In this document: positions 8,644 through 17,883 of the stretch, piece after piece
Layout of the letters: every line of letters begins with the position of its first letter
Position numbering within the stretch: position 1 is the stretch's first letter
Assembly: GCF_039542035.1 (NCBI RefSeq)
Contig: NZ_BAABHJ010000009.1
Span: forward strand, 35,347-99,346
Direction of reading: 5' to 3'
Length of the DNA stretch: 64,000 nucleotides
DNA from: Actinoallomurus liliacearum
Lineage (GTDB): Bacteria; Actinomycetota; Actinomycetes; Streptosporangiales; Streptosporangiaceae
Program-made: the position numbers and the translations under genes
The notes under the pieces: model-generated
What the model saw: only the letters and a program-made list of their open reading frames with translations
Told to the model about the DNA's origin: nothing
Database searches by the model: none

Positions 8644-9895
8644 CCTCGGCATGCTCGACGCGGGGGAACGCGGGCTCGGCGCGGGGGGCCGCGGGCAGGC
8701 GTACGGTGAAGGCCGCGCCCGCGCCGGGCCGTCCGTCCACCTCGATCGTGCCGCCGTGGCCGTCGACCACCTCGCGGACGAGGGCCAGCCCGAGGCCGAA
8801 CCTGCGGCCCGTGCCGTGCTCCCCGCGGGCGAACCGGGTGAACAGCCGCTCGGCGTCTCCGGGGTCGAGTCCGACGCCGTCGTCGCGGACCTCCAGCGCG
8901 ACCACGCTCTCGCTCCGGGTCAGCGTCACCGTGATCCGCCCGCCCGGGGCGATGTGACCGAAGGCGTTGTCGATCAGCGAGGTGACCACTCGCCGCAGCG
9001 CCGGCTCCACGCCACGGACGGCGTACGGCCCCGCGTCCCGGCGCCGGACCTCGACGGTGGCCCGGCGGGCCTCGGCGCGGGCGCTCTCGGCGGTGACCAG
9101 GTCGTCGGCGAGGACTCCGAGGTCCACCGCGCCGAACGGTCGCCGGCTCTGCCGGAGCTGCGCCGACAGGAGCAGGTCGTCGATGACCTCGCCGAGCTGG
9201 CGGGTGCCGGTGACCATGCGCCGCAGCTCGGTGGCCAGGTCCGCCGGGTCGCCGCCGGAACGCAGCCGGCGCTCCATGAGCTGCGCGCGCGTGTGCAGCT
9301 GGGTCAGCGGCGTGCGCAGCTCATGGCTCGCGTCGGCGACGAACCGGCGCTGGCGGGCGAGGGCCTCGCCCAGCGGCGCGATCGCCCGGCGGGAGAGCAA
9401 CTGGCCCACGACCAGCGCCGCCGCCAGCCCGGCGGCCTCGGCCGCGGCGAGCGCGCCGTAGAGCCGGCGGCGCTCCTCCACCTGGTAGCGCAGGTCGATG
9501 GCCGCCTGCCGGACCACGCCTCCGCGGGCCGCCGTCCGTACGACATAGGCCCGGCCGCCGACCGTGGCCCGTCCGACCCTGGTGCGGTGGTCGGCCGCGA
9601 CGCGGCGCAGCACCGAGCGCACGGGCAGGTCCGCGGGCGCGCCGGGTGAGGTGGTCAGGGCGTTCCCGCGCAGCTCGAACAGCCAGATGCAGGGCGGCGG
9701 GTGGGCGATGTCGGCCTGGGCGACCGCGAGGGCGAGGTCACGTCGCGCGGAGGACTCCTGGCCCTCGATCGTCACGCAGTAGACGAGCATGCCGACGAGC
9801 GCCACGACGAGGGTCACGGCCCCGGCCACCTGCGCGGTGATGACGGCGCGGGCCCGGACCAGCAGTCGCCGTTCGAGGTCCGGGGATCTGGTCAC
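8591..9895 (-). CDS. Sensor histidine kinase
   Basis: 434 residues. Membrane segments at about 20-42 and 148-168 flank a roughly 100-residue extracytoplasmic sensor containing one cysteine. The dimerisation box is VADASHELRTPL with phospho-accepting H191. The ATPase domain has N box DNAFGH, G1 DDGVGLD and G2 GLGLALV. No clear HAMP domain separates the second helix from the H box. It starts 22 bp after the response regulator on the same strand, so the two form an operon. The signal is unknown. Confidence 0.92.
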   Translation of the reverse strand: MTRSPDLERRLLVRARAVITAQVAGAVTLVVALVGMLVYCVTIEGQESSARRDLALAVAQADIAHPPPCIWLFELRGNALTTSPGAPADLPVRSVLRRVAADHRTRVGRATVGGRAYVVRTAARGGVVRQAAIDLRYQVEERRRLYGALAAAEAAGLAAALVVGQLLSRRAIAPLGEALARQRRFVADASHELRTPLTQLHTRAQLMERRLRSGGDPADLATELRRMVTGTRQLGEVIDDLLLSAQLRQSRRPFGAVDLGVLADDLVTAESARAEARRATVEVRRRDAGPYAVRGVEPALRRVVTSLIDNAFGHIAPGGRITVTLTRSESVVALEVRDDGVGLDPGDAERLFTRFARGEHGTGRRFGLGLALVREVVDGHGGTIEVDGRPGAGAAFTVRLPAAPRAEPAFPRVEHAEVNPSPPPPVAAPRSPSR

Positions 9896-9917
9896 GGCGC
9901 CGCTCCCGGTCGTGCGG

Positions 9918-10616
9918 TCAAAGCTCGCCCGCCCGGTAGCCCACGCCTCGTACGGTGCGGACGACCGTCCGGCCGAGCTTGGTGCGCAGGTAGTACACGT
10001 AGGTGTCGACGATGGACTCGGCCGGTGCCGCGTCGAAGACGCGCTCGCGCAGCGCGGCGCGGGTGTGCACCTGGTCGGGGCGGCTCGTCAGCACGCGCAG
10101 CAGCTCGTACTCCCGTCCCGACAGCGTCACCTGAGCGCCGTCCGGGAGGGTCACCACTCTGGTCGCGAGGTCGAACCGGCCGGCGCCCAGCGGCAGGACC
10201 TGGGCGGTGTCCCGGTTGCGGCGGCGCAGCGCGCGTACCCGTGCCAGCAGCTCGTCGACCTCGAACGGCTTGACGAGGTAGTCCTCGGCGCCCGCGTCGA
10301 GGCCGGCGACCCGGTCGGCGACGGCGCCGAGCGCGGTGAGCACGAGCACTGGGGTGACGACCGCCCGGCGGCGCAGCCGGACCAGCAGGTCCAGGCCGTC
10401 GATCGCGGGGAGGCCCCGGTCGATGATCATCGCGTCGTACGGCCGGCTCAGGCCGAGGTGCAGGCCCCGCTGGCCGTCGGGTGCGACGTCGACGGAGTAG
10501 CCCTCTTCGGCGAACAGCCGGCCCAGCATCTCGCTGAGCTCGTCGTCGTCCTCGACGAGCAGGAGGCGGGCCCGTGACGCGGCGCGCGGCTCGGCCTCGG
10601 CGATCACTGACAGCAT
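9918..10616 (-). CDS. OmpR/PhoB-family response regulator
   Basis: 232 residues. Receiver domain with acidic pocket D23/D24, phospho-acceptor D66 in MIIDRGLP and K116 in LVKPF; then a winged-helix DNA-binding domain with LSGREYELLRVL and the recognition end RTVRGVGYRAG. The ATG at 10616 gives about 15 residues before the receiver core, slightly longer than usual. Cotranscribed with the kinase at 8591-9895. It is divergent from the M36 peptidase across 271 bp, so this peptidase is a plausible but unproven target. Confidence 0.93.
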   Translation of the reverse strand: MLSVIAEAEPRAASRARLLLVEDDDELSEMLGRLFAEEGYSVDVAPDGQRGLHLGLSRPYDAMIIDRGLPAIDGLDLLVRLRRRAVVTPVLVLTALGAVADRVAGLDAGAEDYLVKPFEVDELLARVRALRRRNRDTAQVLPLGAGRFDLATRVVTLPDGAQVTLSGREYELLRVLTSRPDQVHTRAALRERVFDAAPAESIVDTYVYYLRTKLGRTVVRTVRGVGYRAGEL

Positions 10617-10818
10617 TTGTCATCCCAGCGAGGATCTTGGTCAGGGCTCGGGAGAACCGTAGATCCTGCCGGGTCACCGCCACAAGGGACGGACCCGTCC
10701 ATCTCGGTCTTCACCGCAAAGGCGCCTGCCATCGCCTGGCAACCCCGCGAACAGCGTGAAACCGGCATTTCCGCTGTGAGTAACCATGAGCGTTGCCGGA
10801 TCGTGCCCTTTCATCGCA

Positions 10819-10847
10819 TTGACGAGCCCTTTACCCGCGCTTTAAGC
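10819..10847 (+). promoter_or_regulatory. Predicted promoter of the M36 peptidase
   Basis: TTGACG at 10819-10824 and TTTAAG at 10841-10846 are 16 bp apart and fit a housekeeping-sigma promoter. The inferred start would leave a leader of about 35 nt before the GTG at 10888. The rest of the 271-bp divergent region shows no other clear element. Confidence 0.4.
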
Positions 10848-10887
10848 TCCGCCACAATTTGCCCCCATACCCCAAAGGCGGTGTGCC

Positions 10888-13800
10888 GTGCGCACGTGGC
10901 GCAGACACGCAAGAGCCAATCGGCTGATCGCAGTGATGTCGGCGGGAGCGCTGTTCGCACTCGGAGAGGGCGCGGTCGCGGCCGCCCAGCCGGCGGCCGC
11001 CCGCTCCGGCGAGCCGCGCGTCCAGACGGAACACCACGGGGTCGGCGACCGTGACGCCCGTCCGGGCGGCCGTGCCCCGTCCGGCGCGCAGCGCGACCTG
11101 GCCCTGCGGCAGCACGTCGCCGCCCGCTGGAACCGGATGGGCACGCCCGCCGGCCTGGCTCCGCAGGGGACCACGGCCCTGGCGACCGGCCTGCCCCCCG
11201 ACCCGGTGACGGCCGCGCGGACCTACCTGACGCAGCACCGCGACCTGCTCGGCCTGTCGCAGCGGGCGGTCGACTCCCTCGAGGTCGTGGCGAAGAACCC
11301 GATCGGCTCCGGCGCCGCCGTGCTGTTCCGCCAGCGGTTCGGCGACCTGCCGGCCGGTCATGACGGTCTCGCGGTGGTCGGCGTCGCCGACGGCAGGGTC
11401 TACCAGGTGAGCTCGACGCTCGCGCCGGACGTCGCGGCGCCGGCGCCGGCGACGCTCACCGAGAAGGACGCCGTGCGGACCGCGGCCCGCGACGTGCGCC
11501 TCGACGCCGGAACCGTGACCGCTCGGGGAACCGCCGGCGACTGGCGGCGGTACGCGGCCGCCGGGCTGAACGGCACGCAGAGCGTCAAGCTCGTCGCGGT
11601 GCCGATGCCGGCCGGCGGCGCGCGCGCCGCCTACGAGGTGTCGGTCAACGACGACGCGCCCGACGGCGTGCGGTCCTACACCAGCTACGTCGACGCCCGT
11701 ACCGGCGAGGTCCTCATCCGTCAGGACAACGTGGACGACGAGACCGACGACCCGCGATGGAACGCCTTCCCGGCGAATCCGCCGGCCGACTACCGCACGA
11801 AGGACACCCGCGAGACCTGGTGCCTGACGAAGGCGGCCGGCTGCGACCGCGTCGTCGCGAACCCCGCCTCCCCGCTCGCCTGGGACGTCGACCCGGGAGC
11901 CGGCGGCACCGCCTCCACCCAGACGACGCGCGGCAACAACGAGTGGGCCGCCGAGGCGTGGAACAACGCCACCGGCACGGGGTTCAACCCGAACGGCTTC
12001 GCCACGCCGCGCCCGGACCGGCGGTACACCTACCCCTGGACCAACCAGTGGTACGCCCAGAAGTGCGCGCCCGGCGTCTTCGACAGCCCGCAGCGGGGTG
12101 ACATCGACGCGGCGGACACCAACCTGCTGGCCATGCACAACCGCATGCACGACTTCTCCTACAACCTGGGCTTCACCGAGAACGCCTGGAACCTGCAGGA
12201 CGACAACTTCGGCAAGGGCGGGCTCGGCGGCGACCCCGAGCACGGCAACGCCCAGTCCGGCGCGCGGGTCGCCACCAGCCTGATCCGGGACAACGCCAAC
12301 CAGGCCACGCCGCCCGACGGCACCCCGCCGACCACGAACATGTACCTGTGGCAGTCGATCGCCGGCTCGTTCTACAGTCCCTGCGTCGACGGCGACTACG
12401 ACATGTCGGTCATCGGCCACGAGTACACCCACGCGATCTCCAACCGGATGGTGGCGGGCCCGGACAACCGCCTCAGCGGCTACCAGGCCAACTCGATGGG
12501 CGAGTCCTGGTCCGACCTGGTCGCGATGGAGTACCTCGCCGCGAACGGCCTGGTGCCCGCCGGGCAGAAGGAGTCCGTCACCGGCCAGTACGTGACCGGC
12601 AACCCGGTGCGCGGCATCCGCGACTACGACCTGGCGAAGAACCCGCTCAACTACGGCGACCTCGGCTTCGACCTGACCGGTCCCGAGGTCCACGCGGACG
12701 GTGAGATCTGGAACGCCGTCAACTACGACATCCGGCAGGCGTTCATCGACCGCTACGGCAAGGGCACCAGCGCTTCGCGCAAGGCCTGCGCCGAGGGACG
12801 CACCCCGGTCACCGCCTGCCCGGGCGACCGGCGCTGGATCCAGCTCGTCTTCGACGCGTGGCTGCTGATGGCCCGGGGCGACGTCACGATGCTCGACGCC
12901 CGTGACGCGATGCTCGCCGCCGACCAGATGCGGTTCGGCGGCGCGAACCAGACCCTGCTCTGGAACGCCTTCGCGGCGCGCGGCATGGGCTCCGGCGCCG
13001 CCAGCAACACCAACGCCGACGCGGACGCGACGCCGGGCTTCGCCTCGCCGAGCGCGCGCAACGCCACCGTGCGGTTCGAGGCCGTCGACGAGACCGGCAG
13101 GCCGGTGCCGGGCGCCCGTTTCTTCCTGGGCGACTACCAGGCCCGCGCGGTCCCGGTCGCCGACACGGACGCCGCCACCGACCGGCCGGACACCGCGGCC
13201 ATGGTGGCGGGCCGGTACCACGTCATCGCCCAGGCGCCCGGCCACGGCATGGCGCGGATCACCGAGCGGGTGACGCCGGGCTCGCACCGCACCGTACGGG
13301 TACGGCTGCCGCGCAACCTCGCCGCGGCGGCGAACGGCGCCACGGCGACCGGCGACGGCGTCGACCTCGGCGCCCTCATCGACGACGACGAGGGCACCAC
13401 GTGGGCCTCGCTCGCCGCGGCCGGAACCCCGGTGGCGGGCCGCGCGGTCACCGTGCGCCTCGCCGGCGACAAGCCACAGCAGGTGCGGCGCGTCCAGGTC
13501 AGCGCGCTGCTGCGGCCGGCCGACGCCAAGGACCCGGGCGGCGACACCGGCACCCAGAACCGGTTCACCGCGCTGCGGTCGTTCAAGGTCCTGGCCTGCA
13601 CCGCGTCGGCGACCGTCGACTGCTCGAACCCCGCCGACTACCGCACCGTCTACACGAGCGCGAAGGACGCCTTCCCGTCCGTGCGGCCCCGCCCGGTCGC
13701 GCCCGACCTGACCATGCGGTCCTTCACCATCCCGCGGACCACCGCCACGCACCTGCGCCTCGAGGTCGCCGCCTCGCAGTGCACCGGTGGACCGGAATAC

Positions 13801-13905
13801 GCGGGACAGCAGACGAACGACCCGAACGTCCCGACCGACTGCACGACCGGAAGCGCGATCTCCGGTCAGGTCAGGGCGGCCGACTTCCAGGTCTTCGCCC
13901 GCTGA
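10888..13905 (+). CDS. Secreted M36 (fungalysin/elastinolytic) metallopeptidase
   Basis: 1005 residues. Sec signal peptide at about 1-33 (RRHARANRL, hydrophobic core, AAAQPAAA). A propeptide with an FTP-like region (YLTQHRDLLGLSQ, near 112) should keep the enzyme inactive until cleavage. The zinc site is H511-E512-Y513-T514-H515, and the third ligand is E539 in NSMGESWSD; both are diagnostic of M36. A C-terminal region from about 805 (AAANGATATGDGVDLG) resembles a discoidin-like jelly-roll for surface or polymer binding. GTG start with AAAGGCGG upstream. It probably digests extracellular protein. It converges on murQ with a strong hairpin between. Confidence 0.93.
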   Translation: MRTWRRHARANRLIAVMSAGALFALGEGAVAAAQPAAARSGEPRVQTEHHGVGDRDARPGGRAPSGAQRDLALRQHVAARWNRMGTPAGLAPQGTTALATGLPPDPVTAARTYLTQHRDLLGLSQRAVDSLEVVAKNPIGSGAAVLFRQRFGDLPAGHDGLAVVGVADGRVYQVSSTLAPDVAAPAPATLTEKDAVRTAARDVRLDAGTVTARGTAGDWRRYAAAGLNGTQSVKLVAVPMPAGGARAAYEVSVNDDAPDGVRSYTSYVDARTGEVLIRQDNVDDETDDPRWNAFPANPPADYRTKDTRETWCLTKAAGCDRVVANPASPLAWDVDPGAGGTASTQTTRGNNEWAAEAWNNATGTGFNPNGFATPRPDRRYTYPWTNQWYAQKCAPGVFDSPQRGDIDAADTNLLAMHNRMHDFSYNLGFTENAWNLQDDNFGKGGLGGDPEHGNAQSGARVATSLIRDNANQATPPDGTPPTTNMYLWQSIAGSFYSPCVDGDYDMSVIGHEYTHAISNRMVAGPDNRLSGYQANSMGESWSDLVAMEYLAANGLVPAGQKESVTGQYVTGNPVRGIRDYDLAKNPLNYGDLGFDLTGPEVHADGEIWNAVNYDIRQAFIDRYGKGTSASRKACAEGRTPVTACPGDRRWIQLVFDAWLLMARGDVTMLDARDAMLAADQMRFGGANQTLLWNAFAARGMGSGAASNTNADADATPGFASPSARNATVRFEAVDETGRPVPGARFFLGDYQARAVPVADTDAATDRPDTAAMVAGRYHVIAQAPGHGMARITERVTPGSHRTVRVRLPRNLAAAANGATATGDGVDLGALIDDDEGTTWASLAAAGTPVAGRAVTVRLAGDKPQQVRRVQVSALLRPADAKDPGGDTGTQNRFTALRSFKVLACTASATVDCSNPADYRTVYTSAKDAFPSVRPRPVAPDLTMRSFTIPRTTATHLRLEVAASQCTGGPEYAGQQTNDPNVPTDCTTGSAISGQVRAADFQVFAR

Positions 13906-13912
13906 TCCGGCC

Positions 13913-13948
13913 GCCGGCGGGCCCGCCCTCGGCGGCGGGCCCGCCGGC
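13913..13948. terminator. Bidirectional GC-rich terminator hairpin
   Basis: Perfect 15-bp inverted repeat (13913-13927 with 13934-13948; arms begin GCCGGCGGGCCC) and a 6-nt loop CTCGGC. It lies in the 72-bp gap between the convergent peptidase and murQ genes. There is no T-tract, as is common for actinomycete terminators. Confidence 0.7.
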
Positions 13949-13977
13949 CCGCGCCATCGCCGGTGGGCCCGCCGCCG

Positions 13978-14919
13978 TCAGGCCGGGAGATCTGCCGGAG
14001 GCGCGGGGTCCGCGTCCAGGGTCGCCAGCGCCTGCCGGACCCGCCCGCCGGACATCGCCAGCGCGGCCCGGCACTCATCCGGCGTCACCGCCGTGCGCCG
14101 CCGCGCGAGCAGGTAGACCAGCGCGGTCTTCAGGTCGCCGCAGAGATCGATCGCGGCCGCGCATTCGGCGTCGTCCGCCCCGGTGGCCTGCACGAGCAAC
14201 TCCATTGACCGGCCGCGGAGCTTGGCGTTCGTCGCCCGCATGTCGACCATGAGGTTGCCGTAGGTGTGCCCCAGCCGCACCATCAGCGCGGTCGAGAACG
14301 TGTTCAGGATGAGCTTCTGCGCGGTGCCCGCCTTGAGCCGGGTGGAGCCCGTGATCGCCTCCGGGCCGGTGTCCGCGACGAGCAGGTAGTCCGCGAGCTC
14401 CCCCAGTGGGGCGTTCGGGTTCGAGGTGATGAGCGCCGTGGCCGCCCCCGCGGCGCGAGCCGCCGTCAGCGCCGCCCCGACGTAGGGGGTGCGGCCGGAG
14501 GCGGCCAGGCCGATCACCACGTCCGCCCCGGTGACCTCGGTGGCGTCGGCTCCGTCGTCGTTGTCCTCGGCGTTCTCGACGGCGCGTACCAACGCCGTGG
14601 CGCCGCCGGCCTGATGGGCGATGACCACGTCGTCGGGCAGCCCGAACGTCGGGAGCAGTTCGGCCGCGTCGAGCACGCCGAGCCGTCCGGACGTCCCCGC
14701 GCCGAAGTAGTGCACCCGGCCGCCGCCGGCGACCCGCGCCGCGGCGTCGTCCACCAGCGCGGCCAGCCGGGGCAGCACCACGGCGACCGCGTCGGGTACG
14801 GTGCGGTCCTCCTCGTGGAGCAGGCGGACGAGCTCAAGCGTCGGCACGGCGTCGAGTTCGGCGGTCCGGGCGTTGACCTGCTCGGTCGGGGACACGACCC
14901 GGATTCCGGAGTGGTTCAC
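13978..14919 (-). CDS. murQ: N-acetylmuramic acid 6-phosphate etherase
   Basis: 313 residues, full family length. MurQ removes D-lactate from MurNAc-6-phosphate to give GlcNAc-6-phosphate in the cytoplasm, a key step of peptidoglycan recycling. Visible are the SIS sugar-phosphate loop FGAGTSGRLGVLDAAE, whose glutamate is catalytic in the E. coli enzyme, VENAEDN with the second acidic position, GLAASGRTPYV, and GSTRLKAGTAQK. It starts with GTG. It is the last gene of the leftward ABC-importer/RpiR operon, and its substrate would be delivered by AnmK encoded in the divergent arm. Confidence 0.96.
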   Translation of the reverse strand: MNHSGIRVVSPTEQVNARTAELDAVPTLELVRLLHEEDRTVPDAVAVVLPRLAALVDDAAARVAGGGRVHYFGAGTSGRLGVLDAAELLPTFGLPDDVVIAHQAGGATALVRAVENAEDNDDGADATEVTGADVVIGLAASGRTPYVGAALTAARAAGAATALITSNPNAPLGELADYLLVADTGPEAITGSTRLKAGTAQKLILNTFSTALMVRLGHTYGNLMVDMRATNAKLRGRSMELLVQATGADDAECAAAIDLCGDLKTALVYLLARRRTAVTPDECRAALAMSGGRVRQALATLDADPAPPADLPA

Positions 14920-14958
14920 GAACGGCCTTCCTGTCTGGGACTCTTTCAGCGGGCCTCG

Positions 14959-15876
14959 CTACCGTGCGGTCGGGGCGTTGCCCGAAGTGGAACGGCGGGT
15001 GACGACGGCCTCCCGGGTCGCCTCGAGCGCGGCGATGGCCTGGTCGTAGCGGCGCTGGGCGACCGCGGTGAACAGCACGTCGACCACGCACAAGGCCGCG
15101 ATTCGGGACGCTGTCGCTCCCGAGCGGAAGGTCGTCTCCCGATCCACCGTGGTCAATAAAACGTCCGCCGCGGCGGCGAGCGGTGAGTTCGGTACGCCGG
15201 TCAGCGCGACCGTCATGGCGCCGCGTGCGCTCGCCTCGCGGATGACATCGACGACGTCCGGGGTCGTACCGGTGTGCGACACGCCGATCGCGACATCGGC
15301 CGGACCGAGCAGCGCGGCGGCGGTCAGGGCCGCGTGGGTGTCGTGCCAGACGTACGCGATGAGCCCGATCCGGTGCAGTTTCTGCTGCAGGTCGAGTGCG
15401 ACGACGGCGCTCGCCCCCACGCCGACGATGTCGACCCGGCGCGCGCCCGCGGTGAGCACGACCGCCTCGGCGAGTGCCGCCCGGTCGAGGTTACGCGCCG
15501 TGTCGGCGATCGCCTGCTGGTCGGTGAAGGTGACGGTGTCGATGATCGAGTCGAGGTCGTCGTCGCGGCTGATGTCGCTTCCGATACGGCGGTTCGCCGC
15601 CCGCTCCTGCTCGCGTCCCGACTCCGCCGCGAGGGTGATCCGGAGCTCGCGGTACCCGCGCAGCCCGAGTTCCTGGCACAGTCGCAGCACCGTGCTCTCC
15701 GACGTCTGCGCGGCCCGCGCGAGTTCGGAGATGGTCTGGGTGGCGGCGTGCGCCGGCGCGCGCAGGATGTAGGCGGCGACCCGCCGTTTCGACGGCACCA
15801 GCGTCGGCTGGAGTCCTCGCAGTCTGGTCAGGACGTCCTGCTGGTGATCCTGAGGGTGGTCGGCGGCCGCGTTCAC
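14959..15876 (-). CDS. MurR/RpiR-family regulator with SIS domain
   Basis: 305 residues. N-terminal HTH_6 domain with TISELARAAQTSESTVLRLC at about 50-69, then a SIS sugar-phosphate sensing domain (VDIVGVGASAVVA and GVSHTGTTPDVV). Relatives such as MurR sense MurNAc-6-phosphate and repress murQ operons; that ligand is inferred here from location. The GTG start overlaps the upstream ATPase stop by 4 bp. murQ follows after 39 bp. Its probable operator is the long inverted repeat at 21358-21405. Confidence 0.92.
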   Translation of the reverse strand: MNAAADHPQDHQQDVLTRLRGLQPTLVPSKRRVAAYILRAPAHAATQTISELARAAQTSESTVLRLCQELGLRGYRELRITLAAESGREQERAANRRIGSDISRDDDLDSIIDTVTFTDQQAIADTARNLDRAALAEAVVLTAGARRVDIVGVGASAVVALDLQQKLHRIGLIAYVWHDTHAALTAAALLGPADVAIGVSHTGTTPDVVDVIREASARGAMTVALTGVPNSPLAAAADVLLTTVDRETTFRSGATASRIAALCVVDVLFTAVAQRRYDQAIAALEATREAVVTRRSTSGNAPTAR

Positions 15877-16886
15877 CGGTCCGTCCCCTCAGCCGTCGCC
15901 TCGCTGCTCGTGACGTGGCAGGCCAGCCGATGCCAGCCGGATTCCGGCAGCATGAGCGGTTCGACACTGCGGCAGCGGTCCTCGACCAGCGGGCATCGCG
16001 GGTGGAAGCGGCATCCCGATGGCGGGTTCGCGGCGTCCGGGACCTCCCCGGTCACGACCAGGTCGGCCGGCGGAGCGTCGAGCCGCGGGTCGGCGATCGG
16101 CACCGCCGCCTGCAGCGCGCGCGTGTACGGGTGTCCGGGAGTGTCGGAGACGGCGTCCCACGGCCCGTACTCGACGATCTTGCCGAGGTACATCACCGCG
16201 ACCTGGTCGGCGAGATGGCGCACCATGCCGAGGTCGTGAGAGATGAACACGAAGGTCAGTCCCAGCTCGGTACGCAGCCGGGCCAGCAGGTTGATGATCT
16301 CCGCGCGGACCGACACGTCCAGCGCCGACACGGGTTCGTCCAGCACGAGGACCTGCGGATCGACGGCGAGCGCGCGGGCGATGCCGATGCGTTGCCGCTG
16401 CCCGCCGGAGAGCTGGTGGGGGTACCGGTCCGCGGTCGCCGGCGACAGCCCGACCGTCTCGAGCAGTTCGCCGACCCGCGCCGTACCGGACGGCAGCCGG
16501 TGCACCGTCAGGACCTCGGCCAGCGCGGTGCCGATCCGCTGCCGCGGATCGAGGGAGGCGTACGGGTCCTGGAAGACGAGCTGGATGACGCGCCGCAGTT
16601 CCCGCAGTTCCCGCCGCTTGGCGAGGTCGATCCGGCGGCCCAGGATCTCGACGCTTCCGGAGTCCGGCCGTTCGAGCCGGGTCAGCAGCCGCGCGAGCGT
16701 CGACTTCCCGCAGCCGCTCTCCCCGACGACGCCGAGCACCTGACCGCGCTCGACGCGCACACTCACGTTGTCGAGTGCGTGGACCTCGCCGCGCCCCGGG
16801 GTCCGGTAGCGCTTGACGACGTCGCGGACCTCGATCGCGATCTCACCGGAGGAGTTCCCTCCACCGGGCGTCGGCTTGTCAGGCAC
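15873..16886 (-). CDS. Peptide-type ABC transporter ATP-binding protein (DppF-like)
   Basis: 337 residues. Walker A GESGCGKST, signature LSGGQRQRIGIARAL, Walker B VLVLDEPVSALD, and the C-terminal oligopeptide-importer region with three cysteines near CRFHPRCPLVEDRC that may bind an iron-sulfur cluster or zinc. Pairs with the DppD-like ATPase, whose stop it overlaps by 8 bp. Fifth gene of the importer operon. In this context the substrate is probably a muropeptide or cell-wall sugar rather than a nutritional dipeptide. Confidence 0.93.
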   Translation of the reverse strand: MPDKPTPGGGNSSGEIAIEVRDVVKRYRTPGRGEVHALDNVSVRVERGQVLGVVGESGCGKSTLARLLTRLERPDSGSVEILGRRIDLAKRRELRELRRVIQLVFQDPYASLDPRQRIGTALAEVLTVHRLPSGTARVGELLETVGLSPATADRYPHQLSGGQRQRIGIARALAVDPQVLVLDEPVSALDVSVRAEIINLLARLRTELGLTFVFISHDLGMVRHLADQVAVMYLGKIVEYGPWDAVSDTPGHPYTRALQAAVPIADPRLDAPPADLVVTGEVPDAANPPSGCRFHPRCPLVEDRCRSVEPLMLPESGWHRLACHVTSSEATAEGTDR

Positions 16887-17883
16887 GGGTGGTCACCCCC
16901 GCGGACGGTGCGCGCCATTCCCCGCGCGGCACCCAGCATGCGGCTCGGGAGCCGGCACGGTCGATCAATGGAGGTTCCTCCGTGTCGCAACGGTCCTGTC
17001 GCTCCGGGCAGCGCGGCGCGAACGGGCAGCCCGGCGGGAGCGCGGACAGCGCGATCGGGCTGCCGCCGATCTGCGGCAACGGCGCCTGGTGCGGATCTTC
17101 CGGTGTCGGCAGCGAGCGCAGGAGACCGTCGGTGTAGGGGTGGTGAGGGGTGGCGAACAACTCGCGCGTACGGGCCACTTCGGCGACCCGGCCGGCGTAC
17201 ACGACGGCGACCCGGTCGGCGATCCGCGCCACCACGCCGAGGTCGTGGGTGATCCAGACGACGGCGAGCCCGTACTCGTCCCGCAGCCTGGCGACAAGCT
17301 GAAGGATCTGCTGCTGGATCGTCACGTCCAGCGCCGTGGTCGGCTCGTCGGCGATGAGCACCTTGGGCCGGGGCGCGATCGCGCACGCGATCAGCACCCG
17401 CTGCCGCATGCCGCCGGAGAGCTGGTGCGGGTAGAGCCGCATCAGCGCCCGCGGCGACGGCAGGCCGACCTCGCCGAGCACGGTCACCGCCCGATCGTGG
17501 GCGGCCTCCTTCGACCAGCCGTGCGCCCGCAGCCCCTCGGTCACCTGTTTGCCGATGCGCATCATCGGGTTCAAGGACGTCATCGGGTCCTGGTAGACCA
17601 TGCCGATCTCAGCGCCGCGAACGGCACGGCGCTCGGCCTCGTGCAGCGCCACCAGGTCCCGGCCCTCCAGGAGCACCTGACCGCTGGTGACGGAGGCGCC
17701 GGTCGGCAGCAGGCCGGCGATGCTCAGGGCGGTGAAGGACTTGCCCGAACCGGACTCGCCCACGACCGCCAGGGTCTCGCCGCGGTCGACTTCGAGGTCG
17801 ACGCCCCGCAGGATCTCCAGCGGCCCGGACGGAGTACGGATCGCGGTGTGCAGACCGCGTACCGCCAGCATCGGTTCGCTCAT
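16879..17883 (-). CDS. Peptide-type ABC transporter ATP-binding protein (DppD-like)
   Basis: 334 residues from the ATG at 17883. Walker A GESGSGKSF, signature LSGGMRQRVLIACA, Walker B KVLIADEPTTALD, and the C-terminal CPFAPRCPERQDRCD motif typical of oligopeptide-importer ATPases. The ORF is open far upstream, but that part lies over the permease gene and is not coding. The ATG overlaps the DppC-like stop (ATGA). Second member of the heterodimeric ATPase pair that powers the importer. Confidence 0.93.
   Translation of the reverse strand: MSEPMLAVRGLHTAIRTPSGPLEILRGVDLEVDRGETLAVVGESGSGKSFTALSIAGLLPTGASVTSGQVLLEGRDLVALHEAERRAVRGAEIGMVYQDPMTSLNPMMRIGKQVTEGLRAHGWSKEAAHDRAVTVLGEVGLPSPRALMRLYPHQLSGGMRQRVLIACAIAPRPKVLIADEPTTALDVTIQQQILQLVARLRDEYGLAVVWITHDLGVVARIADRVAVVYAGRVAEVARTRELFATPHHPYTDGLLRSLPTPEDPHQAPLPQIGGSPIALSALPPGCPFAPRCPERQDRCDTEEPPLIDRAGSRAACWVPRGEWRAPSAGVTTRA

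Noticed and set aside
10831..13752. 973-codon open frame on the minus strand opposite the M36 peptidase
   Set aside because: It is a GC-rich shadow of a gene with clear signal peptide and HEYTH zinc site; its translation is low-complexity Val/Gly/Arg without domains.
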